From Photorhabdus noenieputensis (GTDB lineage: Bacteria > Pseudomonadota > Gammaproteobacteria > Enterobacterales > Enterobacteriaceae): a stretch of DNA of 64,000 nucleotides. The position numbers and the translations under genes are program-made. The notes beneath the pieces are model-generated. The model searched no databases. It worked only from the letters and a program-made list of their open reading frames with translations, and was not told the DNA's origin. Location: NCBI RefSeq assembly GCF_018448935.1, contig NZ_RCWC01000021.1:1-64000 (forward strand), read 5' to 3'. Shown one piece after another: positions 54,644 through 64,000 of the stretch (the first letter of the stretch is position 1; each line of letters begins with the position of its first letter).

Positions 54644-54967
54644 GTATCTGCTTGATACTAATATTGTGATTTTCACGATAAAAAACGCCCTGAATCTATT
54701 CAGCCTAAATTCAATAAGTTTTGCAACAGTAATTAAATAACATTTTAAACTTATATTGTTTTTAAATAAAGGATGATCGCCACAATTCAATATACACGTT
54801 CGATCATACGGTATGTCCAGTTTTAAAGAGCTAATATTTACAGCCAAAAAACATGTCTTCGTTTTTTTAGGGTAAAAAACTGGATCACAGCAGATAATAT
54901 ATAAGTGATCTGTATATCCAGATGGGATAAGTAAACTTCCTTTCCTTAAAATCCCACCCGGCATCAC
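54590..54967 (-). pseudogene. Partner protein of the Panacea-type antitoxin, 3' end probably lost
   Basis: The frame starts MMPGGILRKGSLLIPSGYTD and overlaps the antitoxin gene stop by four bases (ATGA), the layout of a toxin-antitoxin pair. The first 85 or so residues look like real coding sequence (YDRTCILNCGDHPLF). From about 54725 the frame runs through the reverse complement of vapC and vapB, so the C-terminal third is almost surely not native. I infer a deletion that joined the 3' parts of two convergent genes. I do not know the biochemical activity of the intact family. Confidence 0.55.
54636..54740 (+). pseudogene. vapC: vapC toxin remnant (frameshifted, 3' deleted)
   Basis: The start MIKYLLDTNIVIFTIK is the typical VapC beginning with the first acidic residue (Asp7). 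After that the frame shifts: the next frame reads KKRPESIQPKFNKF, the usual continuation (KxxPExVxxKFN). The rest of the PIN domain, including the other acidic residues, is missing, so the toxin is inactive. The gene runs head-on into a truncated - strand gene. Confidence 0.8.
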
Positions 54968-55524
54968 CGCAATCCTTGAAGAAAACAGTCCAGTTGTTGC
55001 CTTTCTATTAACTCTTGCGCCAATTTCTCAGCAACTTCTGGTGATTTACCGACAGCAATAAAAACAGAACTTGGTGAAATAGGATAAGAACTGCCGCCTG
55101 GATCTTGCCACTCAGTACAATGTTTATGGGTATACTCCACAATATCAAAGCGGCTCATATGACCGAATTGTTCCCAAATGGCATCCAGAACTTCTAATTC
55201 AGCATCAGAAAGAGATTCAAAATCATCCCTTGTTATACCTTTCCGTTTGAGTGAAATTTCATAATTCTTTTCACTTTTAATCCATGCCCCCCACCCAAAT
55301 TCATCACTGGCGTAATCTCCAGTAATTAAATTTAAGGTTTGCGATAAAACTGGCCCTCTAGGCATAGATACCATTCGATCGCCAGTGATAGGATAGCCAT
55401 AGTCATTCATAGATACCCTATCTGCCAGATAAAGCAACTTCATAAGCTTCAGATATGCCATGCGCCCGCCGCGCTTATACAGTAAGTAGGCAGCCATTTG
55501 GGCTACTTTTTCTTCGCAAAACAT
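54964..55524 (-). CDS. Panacea-domain (DUF4065, SocA/GepA-like) antitoxin
   Basis: The 186-residue protein has the Panacea/DUF4065 pattern: MAAYLLYKRGGRMAYLKLMK then LLYLADR, YGYPITGDRMVSMPRGPVLS and a late EYTHKHCTEWQDP. Such proteins are antitoxins of SocAB- or PanAT-type systems and pair with varied small toxins. GGAGG lies before ATG 55524; the longer frame to 55572 has no site. The downstream overlapping gene would be the toxin but appears truncated. Confidence 0.8.
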   Translation of the reverse strand: MFCEEKVAQMAAYLLYKRGGRMAYLKLMKLLYLADRVSMNDYGYPITGDRMVSMPRGPVLSQTLNLITGDYASDEFGWGAWIKSEKNYEISLKRKGITRDDFESLSDAELEVLDAIWEQFGHMSRFDIVEYTHKHCTEWQDPGGSSYPISPSSVFIAVGKSPEVAEKLAQELIERQQLDCFLQGLR

Positions 55525-56017
55525 AGAAACCTCCAAGACTTTTTCGAAATACCAAACTGGCAATCTACACATATAGTGTACCTCTAAATGCGCAACCCTG
55601 ACAAGGTTAACTCTAATAAAGTCAATGAGTTAGAAACTATATGTCTGATATATAAAGAATTAAAGATTCTTTATCTTTAGGCTAAAAAATGTATAGCAAC
55701 CAACACAACCCAAAATGTTGCTGTATGATCATTGTTGATCTTCGGTATATATCCTGGCTGAAATAATTGCCCCACCAATCTCACGGGTTCCATATAATAT
55801 AGGAACGGGAGAAACACCGAATGAATTATTTAAGGGAATACAAATGTGTTTACTTCCAGGTTAACAATGTTGCACTTATTATGTGAATCTACCGAGAATT
55901 AGTAAAATCATTAACAAATAAAACGCAGAAATAATTCCTGAATAGAAAACTCCAAAAATGGCCCACCTTTCTGTGAGCCACCTTATTAAAACTTTTTACT
56001 GATTTATAAAGAACTGA
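55525..56017. other. Intergenic region before MARTX 2 (3' side)
   Basis: AT-rich 493 bp with the antitoxin promoter and the MARTX 2 terminator; no gene or repeat recognised. Confidence 0.5.
55954..55980 (-). terminator. Terminator of MARTX 2
   Basis: TGGCCCAC / GTGAGCCA (one G-T pair) forms a stem 38 bases beyond the stop; on the - strand it is followed by TTTTTGG. The stem resembles the terminator behind MARTX 1, consistent with gene duplication. Confidence 0.75.
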
Positions 56018-59000
56018 TTAAACAAATTTCCCCTTACCAATCGTGACATCGGTCCACGCCGTTGCGATAACCGTTTTCGCCTGACTGTCCAGACCCGCAA
56101 TAAAACCATTATCACCCACTGCCGGGGAAAAACTACTCATAGCCTGAATCAAAGAATCCACCGCATGATCTGACAGTGCGGTAAATTCACGTTCGCCTGA
56201 CGCCTCCTTATCACTCATCCGAGTCACCAATTTGGCGCGATTGCCATTAAAGTAATCATTAAAGGTGACCGAACCCACCAATTCAAATCTCCCCTGAGCG
56301 GTGGTGTCCTGAGTATGGCGATTCACTGACAGCACCAAATCATACCCGCTGCGCTGGAACCACAGATTTTTCCAGTCAACACCGTTAAACAGAATCATAT
56401 CTTCTGCGTTAATATCGCTCACTCGGTTATCAATTACTTCTTCGCCGATCACAAAGCTATCCATTCCTGCACCGCCCCGGAAATGGTTCTGATACCCGCC
56501 CAATACCAGCAGATCCTGACCTTCACCGCCGTAAAACTGGCTGAACTTTGAAATAGCCGCGGCTATCAGATGATCATCACCTTCACCACCATTAATCACC
56601 GCATGGTAGCCCATCAGCTTAATCACATCATTGCCGGAATAACCATCGATCCGGTTGTCATTACCAAATACTCTGGCAAAATCGTCGCCTCCTCCCAGTT
56701 CGGCCTGATTATTATTGCCGATGATCACCGTATAATCCTGACCTTCCCCACTATCCACCCGGTTATAGTTGCCGGAAGTGACGACGTAATCCTGTCCGTT
56801 ACCCGCATCAATAAAACCGCCTTCACCAAAGACAAACACCTGATCATTGCCTTCCCCCATAGAGACATGGTTAATGCGCCCAGCCACCACTGCGGTATCG
56901 TCACCATTACCGCCAAACATCCAGTTTTCACGTCCCATCAGGATGCCAAGATCATTGCCTTCACCACCTGAAAAAATATTGGAAGTCCCTAGCGAGTAAT
57001 AGACATCATCGCCACGACCACCCCAGAAGTTGTTGTTATCTCCCAGATAAGCGCCAAGATCTTTACCGTCGCCTCCCCAGTTGAAGTTATAGTTCCCCAA
57101 CGATACATGGATATCGCCATCACCATGCAAATGGCCGCTGTTACGCAGGAAATCAAACGTTTTTTCTTCCATATTAAGCAGATCTGTCGTCAGGTTTTCT
57201 TTCAGGTTAACCACTAACGATTTCATTTCTTGCTGCTTCTTTTCGCTGAACAGCGTCGCAAATAAATTAGGTAAATTAAGCGAATTAAAACCAAATGCAG
57301 GTTTGGGTTTATTATTGGTCTGAGCATTTTCTCCATTGATACTCACCGAAGATCCTGATTCCTGACTCTCATCAGGCGTTTTCTCTTTCAGACCATGACT
57401 CTCCGCAAATGACCTAACGCCCTCCTCGCCCATATCAATGCCCGCCTCCAGGCTATCAAGTAACTTTTCTGGATTGGTGAAAGCTTGCAGTTGATCCCCA
57501 CTAAATTCCCCAATCACTTCCAGCATCTCTTGCAGAATCGCAGCACCATCAACCGATTCGCCGGTGCGGGAAATAATTCTCCCCTCTGCCGTGTAGTTCA
57601 CGCCAAAAATATCCGCTAAGGTGGTATCTGCATTTACACTCGCTAATCGACCTATCAGTTTATTCTTAAGCTGACGCGGCAAGTCCTGTGGATTATAAGT
57701 AAAGGTGGTTTTCGCCATGCCGGTTGCTGAATATTGCTGCGTCATCAGGCCAAATAGCGAACCTAAGTTAGTGTCGAGAATCGACTGGATATGGTCACCG
57801 AACATCAGGTTCCAGTTACCGGTTGTCACCTGAATATCGGCACCACGCCCGCCTACAGCAAAGTTGAAAGCCAGTTTTTGATTGGCCTGACGGAATTGTT
57901 CTATACGACTTATTTTACCCATACCAGTGCCTTTGCCATGTTCGCCTAGCCACTGGTTAAACTTCTTGTTCAATGTCAATTCAGCGTCATGCTTCAAGCC
58001 ACGGCTGTTGCGCTCATGTTGCGAATCCAGATCAGTCAATGTGTTGTAGTCCACGCTGCTGGTTTGGTCCAAACCGGACATATCCTCCACAAATCTCTTC
58101 GCACCGGCGATGGTCCACTGCTGATCTTGCGCCACCAACCAATCTTGATCCTCACTGGAACCGGCAACCCCTTGCAGTACGTGGGCAATACGCGCAGCAC
58201 CATCAAATGGATTAATCAGCGGCGGCGTTGGAATGGATTTATCCATCATTACAATCAGGTCATTACTGCGGCCTTGATTAAAGCTGATATTACGATTACC
58301 GATAAACATTTGCGCCCCTTCCAGCGCCTGGTAGCCTGCAATATCGAAGCTGTGTTTACTGTCACCATTACCGATGTGCACCATCACATTGTTATCACCG
58401 AAAGCCAGTGATTTAAAACCACCGCTACCCACTTTAATCCCGACGTTCGAGGTTCCCCAGTTGAGAGCAGTAAACTCGCCATCTCCCACATTCACCTGGA
58501 TATTACCGGAGTAACTGAGCTGATTATTCGATTGATCGTCAGGGGCCACCTGAATCGTATTTTCACGTTTCTTGGGTTGAACCAACACTTCATTGTGACC
58601 GGTAATCGCCCCTTTAATAACGGTATCAGCTTCGGTATGTCCTACCCTGGAGAGGTTGATATCGCTTTCAGCAATACCGCGACGAACCTGTTCGGTATGT
58701 GTGAGCAGCTCATTGTTATCATTCCAACTTAATACGACTTTGTTATCAGACAGATTGTTAACCCATTGGTTATTTTGATCACGGGTAAATTTGCGTCCAC
58801 CGGCATCAACAGCCACTTCACTACTGCGAGCGGAAACATCACTGCGAATGCCTTGTTTATCCAACACGGTGATAAAGCGACGAGCAAAGCCATCTCGTTT
58901 GTCATCACTTATCAAAGAACAACCCACAATACTGATGTGATCAGGTTTGTGAATTATGCTTTTACCCCGATTAACGTCCTGATAAAACCGCGTTAATCGG

Positions 59001-62000
59001 GTCGCCAATTCATCAGCAGCGTAACCACTCAGATGAATGTTATTCTGCTCCGATGTATCACGGCCATGACCAACAATCTGCCAACGTAACTTACCGGATA
59101 ATCGGGCAAGATCACCATAAACCACACGATATTTGCCCTTAGAGTCAAGTTGAACCACTACGCTAGAATCTGAGTGTTTACCCGCCAGATTAGCCGCAGC
59201 TTTAGCGACGACCGGATCGTCCTCCATTTGGATAATAATCTGACCATCAAAGCGAGTTTCACGACCATCAGCTTGTGGTGTCACCCTCTCTATTTGCCAG
59301 TCACCGAGTGGTCTGCTCGTTTTCTTATCCTGATGAGTATCGTCGATGATCGTCGATTCCGGCCGTTTATTCTTACCCGATAACTCATCTAACTCTTCCA
59401 CCGCTGGACGACTTTGTGGCTTCACTCTGGCATGTTTCTGATAGAATTCCCCAGTTTCTTGGAAAGCGTTATCCAGCGCCTGACTTACCCACACTTTGCC
59501 TTCTTCACCGGCAATATCCACCAGCTCTCTATAATTAGCCGTGTAGCTATTGAGTAACTGCTTACGTTGTTCATCACCGGTTATCTGTAATGCCTGATAA
59601 ACCGCCAGACTTTCGTTGACAGAATGACCACCATCAAATACCAGAAACGCCAGCGTGTTGAGATAGCTCTGTCTGGCCGAGAAGGCAGGCTGTTCACTAG
59701 CAATCTGTTCACTAGCAATATAGTTATTGAGATGAACCATAATATTGGTCGAACCGGAGGCACCTGTCACCACAGAGTGACCTTGCGCTAACGCATGATG
59801 CTCAAATCTCGTTTCCCATCCGGGGACTAAAATTCGGCCCGCAGCAACCTTTCTGCCATACAAAAAATCATCATGCTTGTTATTAGCAGGCTGGTAGGGT
59901 AACGCTGTACCATAATCGTTAGTCTGCTTTTCGGTTATTTCAACGTCATATGTAACATCAGCCCCGCTAGTCAGTTGACTACTGGTCGAACGGGCTTTGG
60001 TGATAACATCCTCATAGAAGCGATCCCCTTTAACCTTCCACTCCGCACGATCCATCCCCATTCCTGGGGTAATCGCCATTTTTACTGCCAGAAATGGCAC
60101 CTTAATCACAGCAAAGCCATCATTAACCTGAGTCATCATGGTCTTGAAACTGGCAAAAGTCGGTTCATCCAGAAACGCCGTCAATTCAGGTACCCGACTA
60201 AACCAGGGACGAAAATCCTTGTTAATGGCCCTGGCAAACCCCACCATCTTTTTAGCAATAATCTTCTCACGCTCGGCGACATCAGGATAAAAACCCCCGA
60301 TCCACTGTTCAAATTTCTCTACCAGAAATTGTCCTGTCTGTCTGGAGGTGGTCATAGCATCCTGTGGCGCTGTTTTCACCAATTCATGGGCCAATTCAGA
60401 ATCAAAATGGCGACCAAACAGGTTGTCAATATATTGTCCAGTCGCCTTTTCCTTACGGGCATCAGCCAGTAACTGCTGGGCTAGCGTGTGTAATTCAGGA
60501 TGTGTCTGCAACTGGCTAACCGCATCCTCAAATAGCTTAATGGTTTCCTGTCGTGTTACTTGTCCGCTAAGCCAAAGGTTTTTGGCTCGTTCAATGAGCG
60601 GCATACCTTCGGGAATGGCTTCTTGCTGCAATCGGCTAACGAAAACGATGAGGCTTTCACTTTCAGTTTTAGGCGCTTCCCGTTCCGCCACAGAGTTAAT
60701 CTGGGTCAATGGCTTGATTTGTAAATCAGTAAGACGATTAATTTCGCTTTGCGCGATATCACCTTTCAGACCTACCACACGCCCGAATCCATCAAAGGAT
60801 ACCTGTTGGTCAAACTGTGCAACATGGTCAGGCAATAAGCTAATCCCTAAAATCCCGGCTGATTCAGCTCTTTTTGCTTGAAGGTAAGCAACCAGTTCCC
60901 CCATCTCAAAACGCAAGCTTTTGACTAATCGGCAACGCTTGGCAAATTCATTGGGATCATGCTGTTGCCAATGAGCAAGCGCTTGCTCAAGCTGCAACAT
61001 ATGCTGCTCATCAGGTTGTTCGACCGCATTGTTGAAAGCCTCGCGTACAGCCACCAACGCTTTACTGGGCCGATCGGTATTTATCTGACCAAGATATCTT
61101 TTTGTCGAATCAATAAACTGTTTGTCACCCTGACTCAGCAAGAAAGGCTCAAACTCTCTCAGGATAGAAGAATGGGATTTCAGGCTATCTCCACCAGCCG
61201 TTTGTCCCAATCCTTGTAAATTGATACCCGAAATTACAGGTGCTTTTGTGATTAACTTTCTGGGTTGACTCAAGGCGGGTTCCACAACCCTGTCGGATGA
61301 CGTGCCGGTAAGCAGCGAAATGATCGAAGCACCAATATGTTCTGCATGCATACTCCTGTTGATCTGTAGTCGATTAATCGCCCGCTGCGCACTATTCAAT
61401 GCCGCCAAATCTGCGGCTGTTAGCGTTAGATCTTCACTGTTCCAGCCATTAGCTGCCGTTTTGGACTCAGGATTAATATGACTTTTCGGTTTCGCTACGT
61501 CGATTGGTGTATAAGCTTTTCCAGACAAGCCACTGCCGGTCGCCCCGCTACGATCTGGTTTTGCATCACCAGCCTGTTTCGCCCCTTTCGCATCAACCTG
61601 TACCTGAGCAGCTTTATTTTTCGCTACCGAGCTATCATATTCACCGCGTTGTTTTGCTTCTTCATACACGGCATAGGCGTCGCTTTCCGCTTGTGCTGCT
61701 CGCAGACGTTGTAAATCCGTTTCTTTCTGTCTTGATTTCGCTTTTGTACGCGCATCCTCAATATTGCCGTCCGCGTTCTTTATATTCTGATGACTTTGCT
61801 CTAAACCTGCTTCTGATTTGCCAATTGCATTTTTTACTTGTTGTTGATTATCGATAAGACACGGTTGTAAATCAGCTAATTTTTTCTGTGAAATAAATTT
61901 GGCGTCATCTAATTTTTCCTGAGTATGGTCCAAATATCCCACAGCAAACCGGTTACGCCACTCATCACCCGATTGACCCGTGTAATTGGCATAGCCATTA

Positions 62001-64000
62001 AGCGCATCCAGACGTTGAGTCATATAGAGTAACTCTTTCGTTATTTCTCTGGACTCTGCGTTTATTGCATCACGCTGTAGTTGTCCATTGGCACTCAGCG
62101 CATTTTGATCTGTTGATTCCAATTGGTATTGTGATTTTGAAATTATTTTAAGTTGGTCATCCCGTTCTTGTTCCAGAATGCGGCGATTTTCCTCCGCTTG
62201 CTCTTTATCACTTAATGCATTTTGCGCAGCGCTGCCCTGTTTTGCATGTTTAATAACAGCATCAGCTTGTGATAATGATTCACTCTGCGTCGAATCAACC
62301 TTGTCTCCAATATGCAAGGCGTTCTGGATAGCCTCAATATCAGGCACCTCCACCTGAGTTATCGTACCACTTAATTTATCACGCAAATTCGAACCAACGT
62401 TATCAATGGTATTCATATGGAAACCATCAATGGCAGACACTTCGGTTAAATTAATCGCTCCTCGGCCTTTATTAGTTCCAGAAGTGTTAGCCTCATTACC
62501 GTGAATCAAATAGCTAATCGCCTGACTACCTTCCACGCCTAACACAGTTCGTTTAATATTTTTAAACAGAAAAGGAAGGTTATTACTTTGCGTATTGCTT
62601 TCCGCAATAGAAAGAGAGTAGAAATCGCCGTTACCCACCTTAATCGCTACATTATTGCGGGCATAAGAGGCGTTAATCCCCAGACCATCACCAACATGAA
62701 TATTGGCATTGCCTTTACCTTTCATGATCGCAACATTAAGACCATGCCCAACTTTAGTATTAACGTTATATTCACCCCACGCTGCGTTAATGGAAACACC
62801 ATCCCCCACTTTAGTGTTGATATTAAAATCGCCATGCGTCGCAGTGATACTTAAACCATTCCCTACCGAAGTCGTAATATTCGCTCTGCCTTTTGCCGCA
62901 GTAACCTGCACACCATCACCCACTTTGGTGACAATATTCCCTTTACTCCACAAGGCATTAAAGCTGTCACCGTTACCTACCTGAGTCACAATGTTGGCAT
63001 CAGCTTTGGCAAGTACGACATTACGCCCATCACCGACTTTGGTAATCACATTAGCTTTACCCCAAGCGCCGGTATAATCATCACCTTGCCCCACATGGGT
63101 GATGATATTGGCATCACCCTGAACAACGGTGATTTCCTGCTCATTACCCACTTTAGTAATGATATTGGCTTTACCTTTGGCGAAGTTATAACGGTTACCA
63201 TCACCAACTTGAGTCAGGATATTAGCATCCCCCCAAACAGCATTAACGCCGATACCGCTCCCCACTTTGGTAATGATATTGGCTTTACCTTTGGCGAACC
63301 CCACCGTCGTACCATCACCAACATGGGTCATGATGTTACCCACATCGGAAATAAGTAAACCGACTGTTGTCCCGTCCCCTATCTTCGTTAGAATATTGCC
63401 CTTACCGAATAGCACAGCAGCAGTCGTTGATGATCCCTTATGAGTGATGACATTCGCTTCCGCCGCCGCAAACACCCCCATAAAATCATCACCCACTTTG
63501 GTGACAATATTCGCCTCTCCTAACGCCAAAACACCAGTTAAGCCATTGCCGGAATGAGTCATAATATTGGCTCGACCAAACATTGCCGCCAATGTTGTGC
63601 CATCACCTACTCTGGTCATGACATTCAGCTCACCGGCAAATAAGCCAATACTGCTGCCATTACCTACATGCGAATAGATATTGGCCTCACCAACCATCAA
63701 ACCGAGCGCCAAATCATTGCCTGCTTTCGTCAGGATATTGCCCTGCCCGATCATCGCGGCAAAAGTTGAGCCATTACCAATATGGGTCATCACATTAGCC
63801 TCACCGATCATGGCTGCCAGCGTCATGCCGTTACCCACTTTGGTTGCAATATTGCCTTTAGCCAACATCAAGGCAACACTCATTTCATCACCAATGTGAG
63901 TAAACACATTGCCGGCAGCGATCATCAATGCCAGCGCCTTACCATCCCCCACTTTGGTAAAAACATTCCCCAAGCCTCCCATCAACCCCCATGCATCGCC
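56018..64000 (-). CDS. rtxA: MARTX toxin 2 with unassigned cargo and CPD, 5' partial
   Basis: The frame is open through the window end, so the N-terminal A repeats and start are missing; at least 2660 residues are visible. Counting from codon 63985: B repeats 1-485, short linker, coiled segment 570-810, cargo 830-1560, CPD 1565-1780 (His1640 in VGHGRD, Cys1689 in VGCSLISDD), conserved C-terminal part, and RTX calcium repeats about 2290-2510, ending in IGKGKFV. The C-terminal thousand residues are nearly the same as in toxin 1. Two differences stand out: the jelly-roll-like domain between B repeats and coil is absent, and the cargo is unrelated. Secretion by an RtxBDE-type exporter is expected for the family but those genes are not here. 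Confidence 0.95.
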   Translation of the reverse strand, partial: GDAWGLMGGLGNVFTKVGDGKALALMIAAGNVFTHIGDEMSVALMLAKGNIATKVGNGMTLAAMIGEANVMTHIGNGSTFAAMIGQGNILTKAGNDLALGLMVGEANIYSHVGNGSSIGLFAGELNVMTRVGDGTTLAAMFGRANIMTHSGNGLTGVLALGEANIVTKVGDDFMGVFAAAEANVITHKGSSTTAAVLFGKGNILTKIGDGTTVGLLISDVGNIMTHVGDGTTVGFAKGKANIITKVGSGIGVNAVWGDANILTQVGDGNRYNFAKGKANIITKVGNEQEITVVQGDANIITHVGQGDDYTGAWGKANVITKVGDGRNVVLAKADANIVTQVGNGDSFNALWSKGNIVTKVGDGVQVTAAKGRANITTSVGNGLSITATHGDFNINTKVGDGVSINAAWGEYNVNTKVGHGLNVAIMKGKGNANIHVGDGLGINASYARNNVAIKVGNGDFYSLSIAESNTQSNNLPFLFKNIKRTVLGVEGSQAISYLIHGNEANTSGTNKGRGAINLTEVSAIDGFHMNTIDNVGSNLRDKLSGTITQVEVPDIEAIQNALHIGDKVDSTQSESLSQADAVIKHAKQGSAAQNALSDKEQAEENRRILEQERDDQLKIISKSQYQLESTDQNALSANGQLQRDAINAESREITKELLYMTQRLDALNGYANYTGQSGDEWRNRFAVGYLDHTQEKLDDAKFISQKKLADLQPCLIDNQQQVKNAIGKSEAGLEQSHQNIKNADGNIEDARTKAKSRQKETDLQRLRAAQAESDAYAVYEEAKQRGEYDSSVAKNKAAQVQVDAKGAKQAGDAKPDRSGATGSGLSGKAYTPIDVAKPKSHINPESKTAANGWNSEDLTLTAADLAALNSAQRAINRLQINRSMHAEHIGASIISLLTGTSSDRVVEPALSQPRKLITKAPVISGINLQGLGQTAGGDSLKSHSSILREFEPFLLSQGDKQFIDSTKRYLGQINTDRPSKALVAVREAFNNAVEQPDEQHMLQLEQALAHWQQHDPNEFAKRCRLVKSLRFEMGELVAYLQAKRAESAGILGISLLPDHVAQFDQQVSFDGFGRVVGLKGDIAQSEINRLTDLQIKPLTQINSVAEREAPKTESESLIVFVSRLQQEAIPEGMPLIERAKNLWLSGQVTRQETIKLFEDAVSQLQTHPELHTLAQQLLADARKEKATGQYIDNLFGRHFDSELAHELVKTAPQDAMTTSRQTGQFLVEKFEQWIGGFYPDVAEREKIIAKKMVGFARAINKDFRPWFSRVPELTAFLDEPTFASFKTMMTQVNDGFAVIKVPFLAVKMAITPGMGMDRAEWKVKGDRFYEDVITKARSTSSQLTSGADVTYDVEITEKQTNDYGTALPYQPANNKHDDFLYGRKVAAGRILVPGWETRFEHHALAQGHSVVTGASGSTNIMVHLNNYIASEQIASEQPAFSARQSYLNTLAFLVFDGGHSVNESLAVYQALQITGDEQRKQLLNSYTANYRELVDIAGEEGKVWVSQALDNAFQETGEFYQKHARVKPQSRPAVEELDELSGKNKRPESTIIDDTHQDKKTSRPLGDWQIERVTPQADGRETRFDGQIIIQMEDDPVVAKAAANLAGKHSDSSVVVQLDSKGKYRVVYGDLARLSGKLRWQIVGHGRDTSEQNNIHLSGYAADELATRLTRFYQDVNRGKSIIHKPDHISIVGCSLISDDKRDGFARRFITVLDKQGIRSDVSARSSEVAVDAGGRKFTRDQNNQWVNNLSDNKVVLSWNDNNELLTHTEQVRRGIAESDINLSRVGHTEADTVIKGAITGHNEVLVQPKKRENTIQVAPDDQSNNQLSYSGNIQVNVGDGEFTALNWGTSNVGIKVGSGGFKSLAFGDNNVMVHIGNGDSKHSFDIAGYQALEGAQMFIGNRNISFNQGRSNDLIVMMDKSIPTPPLINPFDGAARIAHVLQGVAGSSEDQDWLVAQDQQWTIAGAKRFVEDMSGLDQTSSVDYNTLTDLDSQHERNSRGLKHDAELTLNKKFNQWLGEHGKGTGMGKISRIEQFRQANQKLAFNFAVGGRGADIQVTTGNWNLMFGDHIQSILDTNLGSLFGLMTQQYSATGMAKTTFTYNPQDLPRQLKNKLIGRLASVNADTTLADIFGVNYTAEGRIISRTGESVDGAAILQEMLEVIGEFSGDQLQAFTNPEKLLDSLEAGIDMGEEGVRSFAESHGLKEKTPDESQESGSSVSINGENAQTNNKPKPAFGFNSLNLPNLFATLFSEKKQQEMKSLVVNLKENLTTDLLNMEEKTFDFLRNSGHLHGDGDIHVSLGNYNFNWGGDGKDLGAYLGDNNNFWGGRGDDVYYSLGTSNIFSGGEGNDLGILMGRENWMFGGNGDDTAVVAGRINHVSMGEGNDQVFVFGEGGFIDAGNGQDYVVTSGNYNRVDSGEGQDYTVIIGNNNQAELGGGDDFARVFGNDNRIDGYSGNDVIKLMGYHAVINGGEGDDHLIAAAISKFSQFYGGEGQDLLVLGGYQNHFRGGAGMDSFVIGEEVIDNRVSDINAEDMILFNGVDWKNLWFQRSGYDLVLSVNRHTQDTTAQGRFELVGSVTFNDYFNGNRAKLVTRMSDKEASGEREFTALSDHAVDSLIQAMSSFSPAVGDNGFIAGLDSQAKTVIATAWTDVTIGKGKFV
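59310..61500 (-). other. MARTX 2 cargo region, about 720 residues, unassigned
   Basis: This region lies between the SGLSGKAY end of the coiled segment and the CPD. It shows no match that I recognise to known MARTX cargo (actin cross-linking, Rho-inactivating, Ras/Rap protease, alpha/beta hydrolase, MCF, C58). Readable motifs are GHSVVTGASGSTNIMVHL (near residue 1405) and VFDGGHSVNESLAVYQAL (near 1455), with a long mostly helical part before them that may be one or two further domains. Confidence 0.6.
62580..64000 (-). repeat. MARTX 2 B-repeat array (continues past window)
   Basis: At least 23 units of about 60 bp encoding xxxANIxTKVGxGxxx, strongly similar to the array in toxin 1. Confidence 0.9.

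Overview
The window looks like chromosome from an entomopathogenic enteric bacterium, most likely Photorhabdus (or close kin such as Xenorhabdus). The reasons are: an Enterobacterales core block (smrB, sixA, fadJ, fadI, fadL, mlaA, tRNA-Arg(CCU)) in E. coli-like order; four ERIC-type palindromic repeats, two of them exactly 127 bp; very large NRPS genes; and two MARTX toxin genes close together. No 16S or species marker is present, so the genus is an inference.

Layout. (1) 1-1349: the 3' end of an NRPS gene (end of A domain, carrier protein, thioesterase) on the + strand. (2) 1409-4089: a decayed TetR regulator, then a COG2509-like flavoprotein and a HAD phosphatase. (3) 4101-7150: a histidine-degradation unit hutI-hutG-hutC on the - strand, with a perfect TGTATATACA palindrome upstream that fits a HutC operator. 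(4) 7465-15290: the core block with fatty-acid degradation (fadI-fadJ translationally coupled by TAATG, and fadL), FadR-like operators, mlaA and tRNA-Arg(CCU). (5) 15547-19642: a VapBC pair just after the tRNA, a long AT-rich gap containing one plausible small ORF, dctA and ybfF. (6) 19709-29905: MARTX toxin 1. (7) 31140-49928: a six-module NRPS of 6262 residues. (8) 51273-55524: formamidase amiF, an AbiEi-like/Fic fusion behind a four-copy 23-bp-period repeat array, and two decayed convergent toxin-antitoxin pairs (vapB with vapC remnant; Panacea antitoxin with truncated partner). (9) 56018-64000: MARTX toxin 2, cut by the window end.

How it works together. The two MARTX proteins share the delivery frame: glycine-rich N-terminal repeats, coiled segment, inositol-phosphate-type cysteine protease domain (CPD) and C-terminal calcium-binding RTX repeats. 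They differ in the cargo between coil and CPD. Toxin 1 carries a Cys-His-Asp cysteine protease resembling the C58 (YopT/PaTox-P) type. Toxin 2 carries about 720 residues I cannot assign. The NRPS between them reads A-T-C/E-A-T-C-A-T-C/E-A-T-C-A-T-C/E-A-T-TE, which predicts a hexapeptide alternating D and L. Its specificity residues suggest four Val-like positions followed by two similar, possibly aromatic, positions. HutG releases formamide and AmiF hydrolyses formamide, so those two loci may be metabolically linked although about 45 kb apart. Accessory genes sit next to the tRNA and between the repeats, and several are visibly decayed, as expected for a plastic region.
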